Assembly: GCA_009602735.1 (NCBI GenBank)
Contig: WELA01007202.1
Span: 398,472 to 457,086, forward strand
DNA length: 58,615 nt
DNA from: Mesotaenium endlicherianum
Taxonomy: Eukaryota > Streptophyta > Zygnematophyceae > Zygnematales > Mesotaeniaceae
Direction of reading: 5' to 3'
The notes under the pieces are model-generated. The model was not told where the DNA came from and did no database searches. It worked only from the letters and a program-made list of their open reading frames with translations. Position numbers and translations under genes: made by a program. This document shows positions 57,286 through 58,615 of the stretch, piece after piece (position 1 is the stretch's first letter; each line of letters begins with the position of its first letter).

Positions 57286-58582
57286 NCGCAAGCAATCAAG
57301 AACTACATCAGAATGCAACAACTAGTAAGACTCGAAGAACAAAACCCCCCTCCCCCTCCTCCCCTCCCAAAAAATTCCAACCCAACAAACATTCATGCAC
57401 AGCAGAGGGAACCTTTTTGAGTACACAATCGACATGTGACCACCTACAAGTACTGAGAGCGGAGGGACTTCAACCAGTGAGTAATTTTTTATGAACTATA
57501 GAAGTATGAGAGCATCACATTCAAGTCCGCATCTTCACAGGTCCCGACACGCGTGCGCACAACAGACACGCATGCGTGCGACGCAGACAGACGTGTGTAC
57601 ATGTGTGTGTCTCCCTTGACCTACTAGTGCCTGGTGCCGAGTGCCTGGTGCCCGGTACGGGTGGGCGCATGTCACTCACGCATCTCCCCAGAGGCTTTCA
57701 GTCAGTGCGCAAAGGCCAGCCTCCCGGTGGAGCCACAGGATCAAAGCGTGGGTAAATCTGACGGCAGGCAGACGCGGTATGGTTCAAGACATGAGCGCGA
57801 CGAGAGCAGATAACACAACTGGACATTCTTCGGGATGTTCTTTCAGGAGGAAGGAAGCGCACTTTCGGTCCGTGACACAGCAGCAACGTAGCAGCCTGAC
57901 GCGTGTACATGTGTTTAGTTACACTCACCACATCAAGTGCCTGTAAATGTTAAAAAGCATAATATTTAAAATCAAAACAAGGAGATGCCTGGTAGAGGCC
58001 TGGTTGCCCTGCATACCACACCAGCTTCAACCATGGGTGGTGATGGGGAGGGGGGGGGGGGGAGAAAGGGCATGACGTTGGCTGGGGTGGGTGCACAAGC
58101 ACGTGCCAAGTGCCGCGCGCGGGGACAGCCACACGCGTAGACTTCCAGCTCCTGAGGCAGCTGGTACCAGCGCCCTTGTTACGCCACGTCGAGCTCCAGC
58201 TGGCTGGCGCTGAGAGCACGCACTCGCGAGCCATCAAGCGTGCGGGTCCTTGCACTTGCAATGGTGAAAGGATCCTCCATAGATGCAGCGCTGTCAGGCA
58301 TGTGGCGGCGGTGCCCGCCGGCTGGCCAAAAGACGGCCCACTGCCAGCTGGTTATTGGCTGACTGGCTGCGAATTGGGCGGCCAGCTGGCTGACTGGCTG
58401 GTAAGTCGGCGGCCGGCTTGCCGGCCGGCTGGCTGGCTGGCTGGTCGGGCGGGCGGGCGGCCGCTGCTCACCTGCAGGAAGTGCGCGTCGTTGGAGACGA
58501 CGGCGGCCGTGAGGTGCGCCTTCATCTGCTCCAGGGCGCGCAGGACCAGGGGGACCTCGCTGTCCTTGTACTCCGTCAACAC
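56564..58582 (-). CDS. ALDH12A1: Delta-1-pyrroline-5-carboxylate dehydrogenase (ALDH12 type), last three exons
   Basis: This mitochondrial aldehyde dehydrogenase oxidises pyrroline-5-carboxylate to glutamate in proline breakdown, using NAD+. Three minus-strand exons fit in phase: 58582-58472 (VLTEYKDSEVPLVLRALEQM, AHLTAAVVSNDAHFLQ), 57184-57105 (TLLGHTVNGTTYAGLRARTT, GAPQNHW) and 56702-56564 (FGPAGDPRGAGIGTPEAIQL, VWSCHREIIYDMGPIPAGW, stop TAG). The Trp codon is split by the last intron (TG/G). These stretches match the C-terminal end of plant P5CDH closely. Donors are CAG/GTGAGC and TG/GTACTC; acceptors are ACAG, CGCAG and AGCAG. The catalytic Cys and Glu lie in upstream exons outside the window. 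The 1287-bp intron holds a 92-C run with an N. Confidence 0.93.
57194..57286. repeat. 92-base C homopolymer ending in an assembly N, in a P5CDH intron
   Basis: On the gene's strand it is a G run ending about 9 bases before the acceptor of the 57184-57105 exon. Length is unreliable because the contig join falls here. Confidence 0.9.
58331..58460. repeat. GGCTGGCT/GGCGGGC-rich tandem sequence next to the P5CDH donor
   Basis: Imperfect CTGGCTGA and GGCTGGCT units, then GGGCGGGC, in the intron directly after the 58582-58472 exon. Confidence 0.7.
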
Positions 58583-58615
58583 CTGTCCCCCCCTCTCTCC
58601 CACCCCCCAACCCCC

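Noticed and set aside
57047..57325. Poly-proline and poly-glycine open frames across the C run
   Set aside because: They come from translating a homopolymer next to an assembly N; the true exon there is on the minus strand and stops at 57184.
1..58615. tRNA, rRNA or CRISPR array
   Set aside because: I saw no cloverleaf with a GTTCGA-type T-loop in context, no rRNA core sequence and no regularly spaced direct repeats with unique spacers; a tRNAscan run would settle the tRNA question.

Overview
The window looks like nuclear DNA of a green-lineage eukaryote (plant or green alga). It has two spliced GC-rich housekeeping genes at its edges and about 48 kb of AT-richer, nested, mostly broken transposable elements between them. 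The plant-lineage call rests on three things. The right-hand gene matches ALDH12-type delta-1-pyrroline-5-carboxylate dehydrogenase. The left-hand gene is a PEP carboxylase ending in RNTG. All LTR elements have primer-binding sites resembling the complement of the initiator-Met tRNA 3' end (TGGTATC..). I cannot name the species. Degenerate DIRS-like and piggyBac-like elements argue against a typical angiosperm.

Layout: 37-3316 (+) last six exons of PEP carboxylase. 5665-7850 (-) three-exon BTB/POZ-BACK gene of the POB1/LRB type. 8577-28143 (+) a 5'-truncated Ty3/gypsy chromovirus of family A (A1) that received a second A element (A2, 8990-15220) and three piggyBac-like elements (pB1, pB2, pB3). 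Family A carries an extra ORF between pol and the 3' LTR. 28524-36723 (-) a degenerate DIRS/Ngaro-like tyrosine-recombinase retroelement with a PHD-finger remnant, split by gypsy element B1 (31244-35832, perfect 5-bp target duplication). 38006-44540 (+) gypsy element C. 44946-53980 (+) an unidentified transposase-like gene split by gypsy element B2 (45887-52632), which itself holds a solo A LTR (50250-50966). 54021-55014 (-) an unidentified broken ORF. 56564-58582 (-) the last three exons of P5CDH.

Relative order of events can be read from the nesting: A1 came before A2 and the piggyBacs; the DIRS-like element before B1; the transposase-like gene before B2, and B2 before the solo A LTR. Several insertions leave short target duplications, and removing the insert in thought rejoins the host reading frame, which supports the boundaries given here.

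Decay is dominated by in-frame stops that paired copies or invariant motifs show to be C-to-T or G-to-A changes (CAG or CAA to stop, TGG to stop), plus internal deletions that remove reverse transcriptase or integrase catalytic residues. Six single-N positions mark assembly joins. Three are flanked by exact or near-exact short duplications and one by a partial one, so they look like unmerged contig overlaps rather than biology; the other two lie in simple-sequence tracts.
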